A stretch of DNA of 64,000 nt, taken from positions 124,001 to 188,000 of the forward strand of contig CBDHYI010000003.1 of the NCBI GenBank assembly GCA_965275915.1. The letters run 5' to 3'. Numbering within the stretch: the stretch's first letter is position 1; every line of letters starts with the position of its first letter. A model generated the notes under the pieces. It made no database searches, was not told where the DNA came from, and saw only the letters and a list, made by a program, of their open reading frames with translations. The DNA comes from JBDWFY01 sp965275915 (GTDB lineage Bacteria > Pseudomonadota > Alphaproteobacteria > Rhizobiales > Stappiaceae). The translations under genes were made by a program, and so were the position numbers. Below, in pieces: positions 25,502 through 36,000 of the stretch.

Positions 25502-26449
25502 ATGTTGGTTGGCTCAGTCTGCATGTCGCACAGTCCACTTTTGGACAGAAACCGTGCACCGGAAGAAACCGAAAGGGCTTTCAACGAAGCGCTCGACCGT
25601 GTTCGCGACAAGGTCGCCGCACTCAAACCCGATCTGGTGATCATGTTCTATCCCGATCACGTCAACGGGTTCTTTTACCGTTTGATGCCGTCATTCTGCG
25701 TCGGCATCGAAGGGGAGTCCCTTGGTGATTATGGCTCCGCTGCTGGAAAACTGACGCTGCCCGTCGCTGTCGCCGAAGATCTGGCACAGTCCGTTATTGA
25801 TCAGGGTGTGGATACGGCGGTGTCCTACAAGATGTCCGTCGACCACGGCGCCGTACAGCCGCTTGAATTGCTGTCTGAGCGGCACGAAATGCCACCCTTT
25901 ATTCCGGTTTTTGTGAACACCGCCGCCGCACCACGCCCGACGTTTGATCGGGTTCGTGCGCTCGGGCGTGCTGTTGGGAAATGGGCGCAGGAACGACCGG
26001 AACGGATCGTTGTCATGGGGTCTGGTGGTCTGTCACACGATCCACCCATTCCAGCCCTCAAGGGAGCCCCCCCGCAGGTCCGGGAAATGCTGATTGAAGG
26101 CCGCGAGATGACCTTCCAACAACGATTTGCGCGTACAAATCGGGTGCTCGCCGAAGGGACGAAATCACTTGAGGGCAAGTCCGAACTCCTTCCGCTGGAT
26201 CCGGAATGGGACAAGGGCCTGCTCGACGCATTCATGACCGGTGATCTAACGTCGCTGGACCAGACACCCGATGACGTTCTGACCCAGACGGGTGGCCGGG
26301 GAGGCCACGAGGTGCGCACCTGGTTCGCCGCTTTGGCCTGTTTGCAGGAAGCTGGTGAGTATCAAGGAACCATCGAGTTTTATGAACCCGTCGATGCGTG
26401 GCTAACGGGGATGGGAGTGTTCACGGCTGTTCCAAAGGCCGCAGCTTGA
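25502..26449 (+). CDS. mhpB: 2,3-dihydroxyphenylpropionate 1,2-dioxygenase (LigB type)
   Basis: A 315-residue extradiol dioxygenase of the LigB/MhpB class. The residues used in E. coli MhpB fall at identical positions here: H115 in SVDHGAVQPLE and H179 in GSGGLSHDPP; PDHVNGFFYRLMPSFC near residue 51 is also typical. It opens a catechol ring next to the hydroxyls using Fe(II) and O2, giving the MhpC substrate. GGAGAGGAG lies upstream of the ATG. The side chain on the true substrate may differ from propionate. Confidence 0.93.
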   Translation: MLVGSVCMSHSPLLDRNRAPEETERAFNEALDRVRDKVAALKPDLVIMFYPDHVNGFFYRLMPSFCVGIEGESLGDYGSAAGKLTLPVAVAEDLAQSVIDQGVDTAVSYKMSVDHGAVQPLELLSERHEMPPFIPVFVNTAAAPRPTFDRVRALGRAVGKWAQERPERIVVMGSGGLSHDPPIPALKGAPPQVREMLIEGREMTFQQRFARTNRVLAEGTKSLEGKSELLPLDPEWDKGLLDAFMTGDLTSLDQTPDDVLTQTGGRGGHEVRTWFAALACLQEAGEYQGTIEFYEPVDAWLTGMGVFTAVPKAAA

Positions 26450-26488
26450 GGACACTGATAGGCGGACCTTTAATTCGTGACTGCGGCG

Positions 26489-26507
26489 AGGGGCACGGCC
26501 CGCCCCT
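26489..26507. terminator. Hairpin after mhpB
   Basis: AGGGGC / GCCCCT arms about 40 bases after the mhpB stop; modest stem, short loop, no clear T run. Confidence 0.4.
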
Positions 26508-26606
26508 TGCTCTTTGGCCTGATCAAGAACCCCATGCCCGTCAGCGAGAAGCATCGCCAGCGCCATGGAAGCGAGTATCTGGAACCTAACTGAGGATTTG
26601 TTGTTT

Positions 26607-27173
26607 ATGTTTAAGTCTGCGCTCTTCACCGCCGGTCTGACGATGCTGTTGATTGGCCCAGCAGCCGCGGCGAATTATAAAATTGATACAGAGGGTGCCC
26701 ACGCATCCATTAATTTCGAAGCAAGCCACTTGGGATTTTCTGTCCTGACGGGGCGTTTCGATACATTCGACGGGCAGTTTGTTTTTGACAGCGAAGCGCC
26801 GGAAAAGAGCAGCGTTTCCGTTGAAATCGATATGAACTCTGTAAACTCAAATCATGCAAGGCGCGATGAGCATCTTAGAAGCGTAGACTTTTTTGATGTA
26901 ACCAATCACCCGAAAGCAATCTTCGTCAGCAGCGGTGTTGAGATCACAGGAGAAGATACAGCCACTATCTTTGGTGATTTGACAATACGCGGCGTGACAA
27001 AACCAGTGCAACTGGAGACACAATTCATTGGAGAAGGCGAAGACCCATGGGGTGGATACCGGTCCGGATTCAAAGGAAAAACAACCATCTATCTGGGGGA
27101 CTTCGAAATGGACGGGACAATTGGCAATGCACCAATAGATTTGGTTCTTCACGTCGAAGGCATTCGGCAATAG
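26607..27173 (+). CDS. YceI family periplasmic protein
   Basis: A 188-residue protein with a signal peptide (FTAGLTMLLIGPAAAA) and the YceI fold: YKIDTEGAHASINFEASHLG, then LRSVDFFDVTNHPKAIF and GDLTIRGVTKPVQLE. YceI proteins are lipocalin-like and bind polyprenoid lipids such as quinones. The ATG at 26607, after GAGGA, begins the signal peptide. It is followed by cytochrome b561 and a second YceI gene, a common trio linked to quinone redox or oxidative stress. Confidence 0.9.
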   Translation: MFKSALFTAGLTMLLIGPAAAANYKIDTEGAHASINFEASHLGFSVLTGRFDTFDGQFVFDSEAPEKSSVSVEIDMNSVNSNHARRDEHLRSVDFFDVTNHPKAIFVSSGVEITGEDTATIFGDLTIRGVTKPVQLETQFIGEGEDPWGGYRSGFKGKTTIYLGDFEMDGTIGNAPIDLVLHVEGIRQ

Positions 27174-27317
27174 TCCCGATCACGAACCCGGCTTGGCGTC
27201 ACCCGCGGTGATGACGTGACAGCCATGTTTTGAGCTGAACCGCTCAGTCTGAAATGGGCTAACTGACAGGGATTATGGGAGGCCTGGACAAACAGTTCCA
27301 CGATGTCAGGAGCTACT

Positions 27318-27929
27318 ATGTTGCGCAATACGTCGACCGGATACGGACTTGTCGCGATCGTCTTTCATTGGTCAATGGCCATTCTTATCGTGGGAATGCT
27401 TGCCCTGGGTCTCTATATGACCACGTTGCCATCGACGGACGCCAGCACATTCCGGCTCTATCAACTCCACAAGTCGATTGGGTTTGTAATCCTGACGCTT
27501 GGCGCTTTGCGGCTTTTCTGGAGGCTGGTAAATCCCTCTCCAGGACTGCCCGCCGGCATGCATCCGCTTGAGAAATCGGCGGCCTATATCGGCCACGCCG
27601 GTCTATACGCGCTTATTTTTGCCATGCCGATCACCGGCTGGTTCATGGTATCTGCGTCGCCTTGGGGAATTCCAACGGTTCTGTTTAACGTCCAGCCGGT
27701 GCCGCATCTTCCCGTCCCGCAAGAGCTTGGGACGAGGGAGCAGGCCGAGGCCTTCTTCAAGGTCCTGCACGAATATGGAGCATATCTGCTCATCGCGCTT
27801 GTCACGGTTCACATTGCGGCAGCCCTTAGGCACCGCTTTATCAACAGGGACGACACACTTAAGCGAATGATTTCAACAATCCCGGCCAAAGCTCACTCTT
27901 CCGCGCGCAAATCAGGAAAACACCCATGA
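27318..27929 (+). CDS. Cytochrome b561 family protein
   Basis: A 203-residue four-helix membrane protein with haem-ligand histidines in the first and second helices (VFHWSMAILI, QLHKSIGFVIL) and in the last (LLIALVTVHIAAALRH). It should pass electrons between quinol and a periplasmic partner. The ATG at 27318 has AGGAG six bases upstream. It overlaps the second YceI gene by four bases (ATGA), so all three genes probably form one operon. Confidence 0.9.
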   Translation: MLRNTSTGYGLVAIVFHWSMAILIVGMLALGLYMTTLPSTDASTFRLYQLHKSIGFVILTLGALRLFWRLVNPSPGLPAGMHPLEKSAAYIGHAGLYALIFAMPITGWFMVSASPWGIPTVLFNVQPVPHLPVPQELGTREQAEAFFKVLHEYGAYLLIALVTVHIAAALRHRFINRDDTLKRMISTIPAKAHSSARKSGKHP

Positions 27930-28483
27930 AATCCAAGAGCATTGTTTTCTCACTGGCCTTTGCTTTCATCATGGTTCTTACCCCGCGTTTAGCGGCGGAC
28001 ACTTGGACGGTTGACCCTGAAAAAAGCAAACTTGCTTTCGAAGTGCGCCAAGGTAGCGTCAATCTGACCGGCGAGTTTACGTCCTGGGAAGTTGGTATCG
28101 ACTTTGACATGAGCTCACTTGAAGACGCGAAAATGACTGCGCAGATCAAGACCGCAAGTGCTTCGACGGGTAATCTGCAAATCGATAGCACACTGCCCGC
28201 AGCGGAGTGGTTTGACGTCAGTGATTTTCCTACTGCATTGTTTGAGGCTGATGGTGCTGTGCTGATCGAAAGCAACATCTATCGGGTTGACGGGATGTTG
28301 ACGATTAAAGGCGTCTCTCATCCGATTCGACTTGATTTCGAGCTTGATGTCGATGGTGACACCGCTAAGGTTCATGGAACGGCCAAACTCAATCGGCTTG
28401 ACTACAAGCTCGGTGAGGGTGTCGGTACAGATACGCTTGGTGACACCATTAATGTCGAACTCGATTTAACAGCGACACGCTGA
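27926..28483 (+). CDS. YceI family periplasmic protein, second copy
   Basis: A 185-residue YceI paralogue with signal peptide (SIVFSLAFAFIMVLTPRLAA) and the blocks WTVDPEKSKLAFEVRQG, AAEWFDVSDFPTALFEA and GMLTIKGVSHPI. It is only moderately similar to the first YceI, so it may bind a different ligand. It is translationally coupled to cytochrome b561. About 155 bases after it, up to the lacI-type gene, show no further feature. Confidence 0.9.
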   Translation: MKSKSIVFSLAFAFIMVLTPRLAADTWTVDPEKSKLAFEVRQGSVNLTGEFTSWEVGIDFDMSSLEDAKMTAQIKTASASTGNLQIDSTLPAAEWFDVSDFPTALFEADGAVLIESNIYRVDGMLTIKGVSHPIRLDFELDVDGDTAKVHGTAKLNRLDYKLGEGVGTDTLGDTINVELDLTATR

Positions 28484-28639
28484 ACAAACCAACGCATTCC
28501 TTCGTCCGAAACACTAATTGTTGTCCGCCCCTTCCTCGCGAAACAAGGCCCTGTTACCGATGTTGCTCAACCAGCCGTCAGCTCTGACAATTGGTCCAGG
28601 TGAACCTTGGTAATCTGCTACGGGAACGAATTTCGTTGA

Positions 28640-29668
28640 CTATTTCAACCAACGGGGTTTCGGTTGCCCCAGCGTCTGAAGCTCTTCAACCGGGGCACCC
28701 TCGATGCGCGCCAATAGAATACGCGCCAGCTCGCGACCGGCGGCGGCGACATCTTCGGTCACGGTGTCGATCCGCGGAAAAATTGTCTGCACGACATCCG
28801 ATGTTTGCTTGACGACGGTCAGGATATCTTCTCCGAGGCGAACGCCACCGTCACGCAGGCCGCTCAGCAGTGGCAGCGCCAGCATCTCACCGTCGCAAAT
28901 GATCCCGTCCGGGCGGTCAGGCGCGCTCGACAGTTCCAGCCCGAACCGCCGGATTTCATCCGGCGGCGACTCAGCCGATAATTTCTCCAGGACACGGGTC
29001 GCGACCACCCTGGCTGCGGCGCACTGACGGAACGCGCCAACAATTGTATGGTGGTTCATCGTTTGCTCGTTTGGCGATGCCAACATTATGTTGCGGCAAC
29101 CCTGTTCAACAAGGCGATCAAACGCGACTTCCACAAACACCTGGCTATCAAAATCATGATACGGGTGCGGCGAATAAAACTCGGTTCGCCCATGTGTCAC
29201 AAACGGCAAGCCACTATCAGTAAGCGCCTGAACCCGCGGATCGCGAGGCGCTGTGTGCGTCAGTATTACCCCATCAGCGAGCTGGTTCCTCAGTATGTGG
29301 TCCAACGTGCTTGTCGAGCCGGGGCTTTCAAACTCGGGCGTCACGTTCAGATGGTAGCGCGTCCCCTGAATGCCGCAACCGATCCCTTCGATCAAATGGC
29401 GGGTGAACTCGATCGATTTGGCGGAACCGTCCAAAACCAGGCAAAGCACGTTCGTTCGTCCGGTCCTCAACCGAACTCCCGCGCGGTCAGGTACATATCC
29501 AAGCCGATCAGCAGCCTCCAAGACCTTCTTTCGGGTTGCTTCCTTCAACTTCGCCCCGCCACGCAGAGAAAGCGAAACAGTGGACAGGCTGAGACCCGTT
29601 TCTTCGGCAATCGTCTTCAGCGTCGGCCGCCTCGTCGACATACCGTTAGGCTTGCTTAATGATTTCAT
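28640..29668 (-). CDS. LacI family regulator of the mannoside operon
   Basis: About 342 residues with an N-terminal LacI helix-turn-helix (TLKTIAEETGLSLSTVSLSL) and a sugar-binding-protein-like core (DGVILTHTAP, CRNIMLASP, GIICDGEMLAL). I chose the ATG at 29668 because AGGAAGG lies just ahead; a start at 29692 is possible. It is divergent from the ABC/mannosidase operon and should repress it until a mannoside-type sugar binds. Confidence 0.88.
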   Translation of the reverse strand: MKSLSKPNGMSTRRPTLKTIAEETGLSLSTVSLSLRGGAKLKEATRKKVLEAADRLGYVPDRAGVRLRTGRTNVLCLVLDGSAKSIEFTRHLIEGIGCGIQGTRYHLNVTPEFESPGSTSTLDHILRNQLADGVILTHTAPRDPRVQALTDSGLPFVTHGRTEFYSPHPYHDFDSQVFVEVAFDRLVEQGCRNIMLASPNEQTMNHHTIVGAFRQCAAARVVATRVLEKLSAESPPDEIRRFGLELSSAPDRPDGIICDGEMLALPLLSGLRDGGVRLGEDILTVVKQTSDVVQTIFPRIDTVTEDVAAAGRELARILLARIEGAPVEELQTLGQPKPRWLK

Positions 29669-29726
29669 TTCCACCTTCCTGCGAGCTGGCATTTTACCGC
29701 CATTCGCCTGTTATCGGAAAAAAAAG

Positions 29727-29846
29727 AACGTTGCAACACGCGTGAATATCCATCGGAGATCTTCTTAATTTTCTTTTTCTTTCCAGACTTTTGTTGCTCC
29801 GTCCTCCCAATTCGATTCCTCGATATCGAATTACAACGTTGCAAAA
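29727..29846. promoter_or_regulatory. Paired LacI-type operator candidates
   Basis: GAACGTTGCAACACG near 29726-29740 and TTACAACGTTGCAAAA at 29831-29846 share AACGTTGCAA; the second has the perfect core CAACGTTG. A third half-site, TTGTTGCA, follows at about 29849. They lie between the LacI gene and its target operon, spaced as for repression by looping. Confidence 0.55.
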
Positions 29847-29927
29847 ATTTGTTGCATTAGCAGATTTGTTGAGCTAGCGGAGTCTGCGATGTTTCATTCC
29901 GCGAACATCACGGAAAGGGAGGAAATC

Positions 29928-31244
29928 ATGAGGATCAAAGCACTTTTCGGCGCCGCAACGATGTCTGCTGTACTGGTCTGCGGTGCAGCCAGAGCCGACG
30001 TCTCGATCATGTATGCCGACTGGCTCGCAGCGCTGGTTGAGCCCGGTATCGCCGCCTATGAAGAAGCCACGGGAGAAAAAGTCGAGGCGATCCAGTTGCC
30101 GGGAGAAGGCTATGTGGAACGCGTCGCCCTCGACCTCGCATCGGGAACCGCGGCCGATGTGATTCAGATGGACAGCTTCGTAGTCTCTGAGCTTGCATCG
30201 GCCGGCTATGTCGCCAGTCTGGATGAAAAGCTCGCAGGCTGGGATCAGTACAAGCATTATCTTGCCGGTCTGATCGAGGTCGTTTCCTACAATGGTAACG
30301 TCTACGCGCTTCCTACCGACAGCGACGTACGGATGCTGTGGTATAGCGTACCGGTCATGGAAGCCGCCGGGATCGCCCTGCCTTGGGAGCCCAAAAACTG
30401 GGATGACATCCTCGCGGCAGCCCGCCAGATCAAGGAAAAAACCGGCATTGAAGACGCCTTTGCTCTGCCTGCCGGAACCAAGCGCGGCGAAGCGACGACG
30501 ATGCAGGGCTTCTATATGGCGCTCCTCGGAGCCGATGTGCCTGAAGCTGGACGCAACCGCCTGCGCGATTGGGATGCAGGCAAATGGGTTGGCGACAGCC
30601 CCGCAATCCGCCGGACGCTGGAGTTGTACAAAACAGTCTATGTCGACGAAAAGCTGGGCACGCAATCGCTGCACTATACTGGCGATGTCGATTCCAACAT
30701 CCGCGCGGGTCTGCGCGACGGAACAATCGGCATTGTCGCAAGTGGCAGTTGGGAAAACGCATGTCTCTGGGATTGCAACGGCGAGAATCTGCCAAGCCAG
30801 GAAGAACGCGATGCGGCGGTCGGCTGGACCCCGTGGCCTGGGTCCGGTGTCGATGGTGCCATGCCTACGACGAATATCTCCGGCGGCTGGGCCATTGGCC
30901 TGAATGCCAAGTCCGACAACGACGAGGCATTTGCGCTTCTGACCGCGATCTTCGATTACGAGCGCTTTGCCGAATGGACAATCCGGAACAATCGTATGGC
31001 CGTGCGTAGCGACATTTCCGAGTCGGAAGCTTACGCAGAAAATCCATTCTTCGCCAAGGCCACGCCGCTGGCAAGCACCACAACCGGCCGCGACACCTAT
31101 CCTGGCTACCAGATCGTGTCGGCGCTCGTACAGCAGATGACGGCAGACATTCTTGAGGGCGTGTCGGTCGAGGAAGCTGTAGAGGAGTACAAGGCTGCGC
31201 TGATCGATGAGTTCGGCGAAGACAACGTCTTGACCTATGAATAG
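29928..31244 (+). CDS. ABC sugar-binding protein (CUT1 family)
   Basis: A 438-residue periplasmic receptor with a signal peptide (ATMSAVLVCGAARA) and the family-1 extracellular solute-binding fold: VERVALDLASGTAADVIQ, PTDSDVRMLWYSVPVMEAAG, TTNISGGWAIGLNAKS. GGGAGGAAATC precedes the ATG at 29928. It heads an operon with two permeases, an alpha-mannosidase and an ATPase, so the ligand is probably a mannose-containing oligosaccharide. Confidence 0.92.
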   Translation: MRIKALFGAATMSAVLVCGAARADVSIMYADWLAALVEPGIAAYEEATGEKVEAIQLPGEGYVERVALDLASGTAADVIQMDSFVVSELASAGYVASLDEKLAGWDQYKHYLAGLIEVVSYNGNVYALPTDSDVRMLWYSVPVMEAAGIALPWEPKNWDDILAAARQIKEKTGIEDAFALPAGTKRGEATTMQGFYMALLGADVPEAGRNRLRDWDAGKWVGDSPAIRRTLELYKTVYVDEKLGTQSLHYTGDVDSNIRAGLRDGTIGIVASGSWENACLWDCNGENLPSQEERDAAVGWTPWPGSGVDGAMPTTNISGGWAIGLNAKSDNDEAFALLTAIFDYERFAEWTIRNNRMAVRSDISESEAYAENPFFAKATPLASTTTGRDTYPGYQIVSALVQQMTADILEGVSVEEAVEEYKAALIDEFGEDNVLTYE

Positions 31245-31261
31245 GTTCAATAGCTCGTGGC

Positions 31262-31283
31262 TGCCCCGGGAAATTTCGGGGCA
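31262..31283 (+). promoter_or_regulatory. Intercistronic stem-loop after the binding-protein gene
   Basis: TGCCCCG / CGGGGCA with an 8-base loop, in the 73-base gap between the receptor and permease genes. Such loops often stabilise receptor mRNA so that it is made in excess over the permeases. Confidence 0.55.
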
Positions 31284-31317
31284 CGTCCCGCACGGCGCTG
31301 AGTATTAGGTTGTCACC

Positions 31318-32214
31318 ATGTCCTTTCGAAGCGATGCCAGGCCTTGGCTGGGCTCCAATTTGGGCCTGGTGCTCTTGGCTGCGGTTCCCGCGCTCATCAT
31401 GGTTGGCGCGCTGATATACTTCACGGTCTGGGTAGTAACGATCAGTTTCACGGATCTCGGCCTTGTCGGCGCGAAATCCGTGAACTGGAGCTGGGTCGGC
31501 TTTGACAATTACGAGCGCTTGCTGAGCCGTCGCGGATTTCTCGAATCGCTTTGGGTGACGCTCACCTTCACATTCATATCGGCCATTGTCGGCCAATCGA
31601 TGCTCGGCTTCCTGCTCGCCGCCGCTTTGCGGTCGATGCAATCGGGACTTCGCAATGTTCTTGAGATTGCGATCATGCTCGGCTGGCTTCTGCCGGACGT
31701 CGTGGCGGCGTTTCTGTGGTCCGCAACGACGTCCGAAACGGGTCTGATCAACAGCCTGCTCATCGTGCCGCTCGGCTTCGAGCCAGTCAATTTCCTGAAT
31801 GACTACGCCCTGCCGGTCGTCATTGTCGCCAATATCTGGAAGGGAACCGCCTGGTCCTACCTCCTGTTCTCGGCAGCGCTCGATTCCGTGCCGCGCGAGG
31901 TCGTCGAGGCGGCGAAGGTCGACGGCGCGACAAAGTTCCAGAGCGTCCGCCGCGTGATTTTGCCGATGATACGATCGCACATCGGGACCAATACGCTGTT
32001 CATCACAATATGGACATTCACCTATTTCCCGCTGATCTTCGCACTCACCGGCGGCGGGCCAGGACGGCAGACAAAGGTCTTGTCGATCTTCATGTACGAG
32101 CAGAGCTTCAAGATCGGTAAGCTCGGATACGGTTCGGCGATCTCCGTCGCGATGCTCCTCATCGTCGGCGTTCTGGCGGTCATCTACATGCGCATGCTCA
32201 AGGAGCCCGAATAA
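31318..32214 (+). CDS. ABC sugar permease (MalF type)
   Basis: A 298-residue inner-membrane protein with six predicted spans and the EAA loop (VPREVVEAAKVDGATKFQSV then RRVILPMI) that contacts the ATPase. Its stop shares a base with the next start (TAATG). Confidence 0.92.
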   Translation: MSFRSDARPWLGSNLGLVLLAAVPALIMVGALIYFTVWVVTISFTDLGLVGAKSVNWSWVGFDNYERLLSRRGFLESLWVTLTFTFISAIVGQSMLGFLLAAALRSMQSGLRNVLEIAIMLGWLLPDVVAAFLWSATTSETGLINSLLIVPLGFEPVNFLNDYALPVVIVANIWKGTAWSYLLFSAALDSVPREVVEAAKVDGATKFQSVRRVILPMIRSHIGTNTLFITIWTFTYFPLIFALTGGGPGRQTKVLSIFMYEQSFKIGKLGYGSAISVAMLLIVGVLAVIYMRMLKEPE

Positions 32215-33023
32215 TGAACGACGGACATTCGCGCACGACCGCCATCGCCCTTAGTTTCCTGGCAGTAATCTGGGTCAGTCCGTTTTTCTGGCTCATCACG
32301 AATTCGGTCGATCCGGCGGCACGAGGCGTTCTCGAGGCTCCCTCCCAAATCGGAGTCGATAACTTCATCAAGGCCGTGTCCGGTAATTCCGGTCTGCAGT
32401 TCGTCAACACTATGATCATAGCTGTCGGCACCGCAACCCTGACCGTCGTCATTGCTGCCGGGGCGGCCTATCCCCTTTCCAGGCTGCGTATCCCTGGGCG
32501 CAACGCCATGCTCTGGGGTCTGGTCTTGTTGCGTTTGGTGCCCCCCACCGGCATCATGATTCCGATTTTCTTCAGCGCCCAGAAACTAGGAGTTCTAAAC
32601 CATGTGGGAATCATCCTGGCGCTGACTGTGCTTCAATTGCCTTTCGCGCTTCTTCTGCTGAAGAATTTCTTCGACACGGTGCCGATCGAGCTCGAAGAAG
32701 CCGCCCATGTCGAGGGCGCATCGCTGTGGCAGATCGTAACACGCATTGTCCTGCCGCTATCGAAGGCTGGTATCGCGGTGGTCTGGTTCTTTACATTCAC
32801 CGTGGCCTGGAACGAATTCCTTTTGCCGCTTCTCTTCGCGCGCGACGACTCCGGATTTCCGATGTCAATCGGCCTCTATGCTGCTTTCGGCCGCCAGGGA
32901 GCTGTCGATTACGGATTTCTCGCTGCCTATTCCATTGTCTACGCGGCGCCTGCGATCGGGGTCTATTTCCTGCTCAGGCGCAACATGAACACCGGTTTTG
33001 CCGGTGTGGGAGTTAAAGGATGA
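32214..33023 (+). CDS. ABC sugar permease (MalG type)
   Basis: A 269-residue inner-membrane protein with six spans and the EAA loop IELEEAAHVEGASLWQIVTR. It pairs with the MalF-type subunit and overlaps the mannosidase gene by four bases. Confidence 0.92.
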   Translation: MNDGHSRTTAIALSFLAVIWVSPFFWLITNSVDPAARGVLEAPSQIGVDNFIKAVSGNSGLQFVNTMIIAVGTATLTVVIAAGAAYPLSRLRIPGRNAMLWGLVLLRLVPPTGIMIPIFFSAQKLGVLNHVGIILALTVLQLPFALLLLKNFFDTVPIELEEAAHVEGASLWQIVTRIVLPLSKAGIAVVWFFTFTVAWNEFLLPLLFARDDSGFPMSIGLYAAFGRQGAVDYGFLAAYSIVYAAPAIGVYFLLRRNMNTGFAGVGVKG

Positions 33024-36000
33024 CCGAAGTCTATCAAAATCCGATCGCGACGCGCCTCGGCCTCAACAAGGATGACCAGAAGCTGGAGGCCAAGCTTCTG
33101 CGACTTTGCGAAGACCTCCGGCAGAAGATACTGACGCCAGTCGAGGCGGCCATCGACTGGCGCTATTGCGAGGATGCCATGAGCGCCGAGGTGGCGCTCG
33201 ACGCAGATTTGAACGGTTGGGACGCCTTCACCGAGCGCACCGTATGGGGCCGTCCGCAGGCCAACACCTGGATCGCGGCCGACGTTACGGTGCCCCAGGC
33301 GGCTGCGGGTGGTGTCTTCCTGCTCAAATTCGCTTCCAATTGGCTGTCGCGACCGGGTGGAACTGATCCGCAAGGCCTGGTCTATGTGGACGGCGAGATC
33401 GCACAGGGGCTCGATGGCAACCACACCGAGGTGGTCGTCGAGCGCAACGCGGTCCCCGGGACCACTCACCGCATCGCCATCGACGCCTTTACGTTCTTCG
33501 AGCGGCTCATAGTCGGGCTCGAGGCCCGGCCCATGCTGCGCAACGAGCATGTCGAGCAAGCCTATTTCGACATCAAGACACCGCTGGATATTGCCATCCT
33601 TCTACAACAGAACGATAGCCGGCGGCATCGGATACTCGAACTGGTTGAAGCCGCATTGCACGCGCTCGACCTACGGCAACCTGGCGTTTCGATTGATGTC
33701 GCCAGGGCACGGGCCATCGCCGCCGAAATCTACGCGATAAGGGATACTGAGGCACGCCCGGTCGTAACCGCCGTCGGCCACACCCACATTGATGTAGGAT
33801 GGCTTTGGCGCGTGCTGCACACGCGCGAGAAATCCGGGCGCAGCTTCTCCACGGTCCTGAAGCTGATGGAAGAATTCCCCGACTACATTTTCATGTACAA
33901 TCAGGCGGTCATCTTCGATTATCTGCAAGAGGACTATCCCGCCCTTTGGCAGGCTATCAAGGACAGGGTTTCGGCTGGCCAGTTCGAGATCGAGGGCGCT
34001 ATGTGGCTTGAGCCCGACGCCAACATCATCTCTGGCGAAAGCATGGTGCGGCAGATTCTGATGGGCCGCACCTTCCATCAATATACTTTCGGTGTCACGC
34101 CCACCTGTGTCTGGCTCCCCGACACGTTCGGCTATTCCGCGAACATGCCGCAGATCCTCGACGGTTGCGGCCTGGAGCACTTCATTACCTCCAAGATCAG
34201 CTGGAACGATACCGACCGCTTCCCCTACGACGCCTTCTTCTGGCACGGGATCGACGGCACGACGATCAAGGCCCGGCTGATCACGACCCAGGAATATGAA
34301 AGCGACGACATCTTCACCACCTACAACTCGGTCCTATCTGCCAGTGAGGTGATGGGGGCATGGCGCCGGCAAGAGCCCAAGGCAGCCTCCGAGGACGTAC
34401 TGATTTGCTATGGCTACGGCGATGGCGGCGGCGGCCCGACCCGCGAGATGGTTCTGGAGGGCATGCGCTTCGCCCGCGGCATCCCTGGCGCCCCCGACGT
34501 GCGGCTGGAGGGGCTGGGCAAGTTCCTCCAACGGTCTTCGGAGACGATGAACGAAACACCCGAGAAGTTTCCCAACTGGCACGGTGAGCTTTATCTCGAG
34601 CTTCACCGCGGAACGCTCACGACAATCACTAAAAACAAGGCCAACAATCGCAGGGCTGAACGCCAGCTTCGCGAACTGGAGTTCCTGGCCTCCATGGCGA
34701 TGTTAAACGGCGCCGCCTATCCAGAAGAAACGTTGCGCGATCACTGGAAGGTGGTGCTGCTGAACCAGTTCCACGACATTCTGCCCGGCACCTCGATCCC
34801 CGAGGTCTATGCCGACAGCGATGCAGAATACGGCGCGCTGTTCGACGATATGGAAAGTCGTCAGGGTTCATGGGCCGCTGCGTCCGAGAAGAGCGGCGGT
34901 ACCGGTCTGCGGCTCGGCAACTTCACCTGTCAGACCCGAACCGACCTCGTGCGTCTCGGTGACGAATGGGCAGGCAAGGCACTCGGCGTTAATGGTGCAG
35001 TTCAGCCTGTCCAGATTCTGCACCGTGCCGATGGCACACGTGAACCCGCCGCGCTGGCCGGTCCGGTTCCGCCTCTTGGTTGGGTGGGTCTAGCCGAAGG
35101 CGTGGTGGAGACCGTGGACAACGTACTCTCGGTGACCGAAACATTACTTGAAAACGAACACCTGCGTGTAATCCTGGATGAGGCCGGAGAAATCACCTCG
35201 GTCCTAGAGAAGTCCGCCGGGCGAGAATTGCTGCCGAACGGGGGTAAGGCAAACCGACTGGTAGCCTACGAAGACAAGCCGGTGAACTGGGACGCGTGGG
35301 ACATTGACTGGTCCTTCGAGCACAAATACTGGCCGCTCGCGGATGAGCCGGCTGAGATCGAAGTGGTCGAAACCGGCCCACATCGGGCAGCGATCCGCGT
35401 CGCCCGGACCTATCAGGATTCGCGGGTGGTCCAGATTATCTCGATTGTGGCCGGAGCCCGCCAGGTCGAGTTCGACACGTTTATTGACTGGCACGAGACG
35501 CGCACGGTGCTGAAGGCCGGTTTCCCTTTCGATCTCAACACAACCGACCTTTCGGCCGAGATTCAGTTCGGTCACGTCACGCGCAAGACCCATCGCAATA
35601 CCAGTTGGGACATCGCTCAATTCGAGGCGTCCATGCATCGCTGGGTCTCCATGGCTGAGCCTGACTTCGGAGCGGCCCTGATCAACGACTGCAAATATGC
35701 CTATGACGCGCTCGATCAAACCGTTCGCCTCACACTGGTGCGGGCGCCGGAATGGCCCAATCCGGAGGCAGACCGTGGCGAGCATCGCATGCGCTACGCT
35801 CTTATGGTCCATGACGGGCGGGTCGAGGCTGTGCATGCGGCTGCCGAAAGGTTTAACAACCCGATCGCCGTGACCGGCGTGCCGGGTGCCGGCGTCACGC
35901 CCGCCTTCTCCTTTGCCTCGGTGGACGCACCGAACGTGACCATTGAAACTGTCAAGAAATCGGAAATCGGCGAGGACGTGGTGGTCCGGATCTTCGAACA

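Noticed and set aside
25312..25728. 138-codon frame starting in the mhpC-mhpB gap
   Set aside because: Runs out of frame into mhpB; Cys/Arg-rich composition typical of a spurious frame.
29874..31250. 458-codon open frame opposite the sugar-binding-protein gene
   Set aside because: It mirrors the real gene, which has a signal peptide, ribosome site and family motifs; GC-rich codon use leaves the antisense frame open.
33671..34246. Minus-strand frame of 191 codons in the mannosidase gene
   Set aside because: Antisense of the conserved GH38 catalytic domain.
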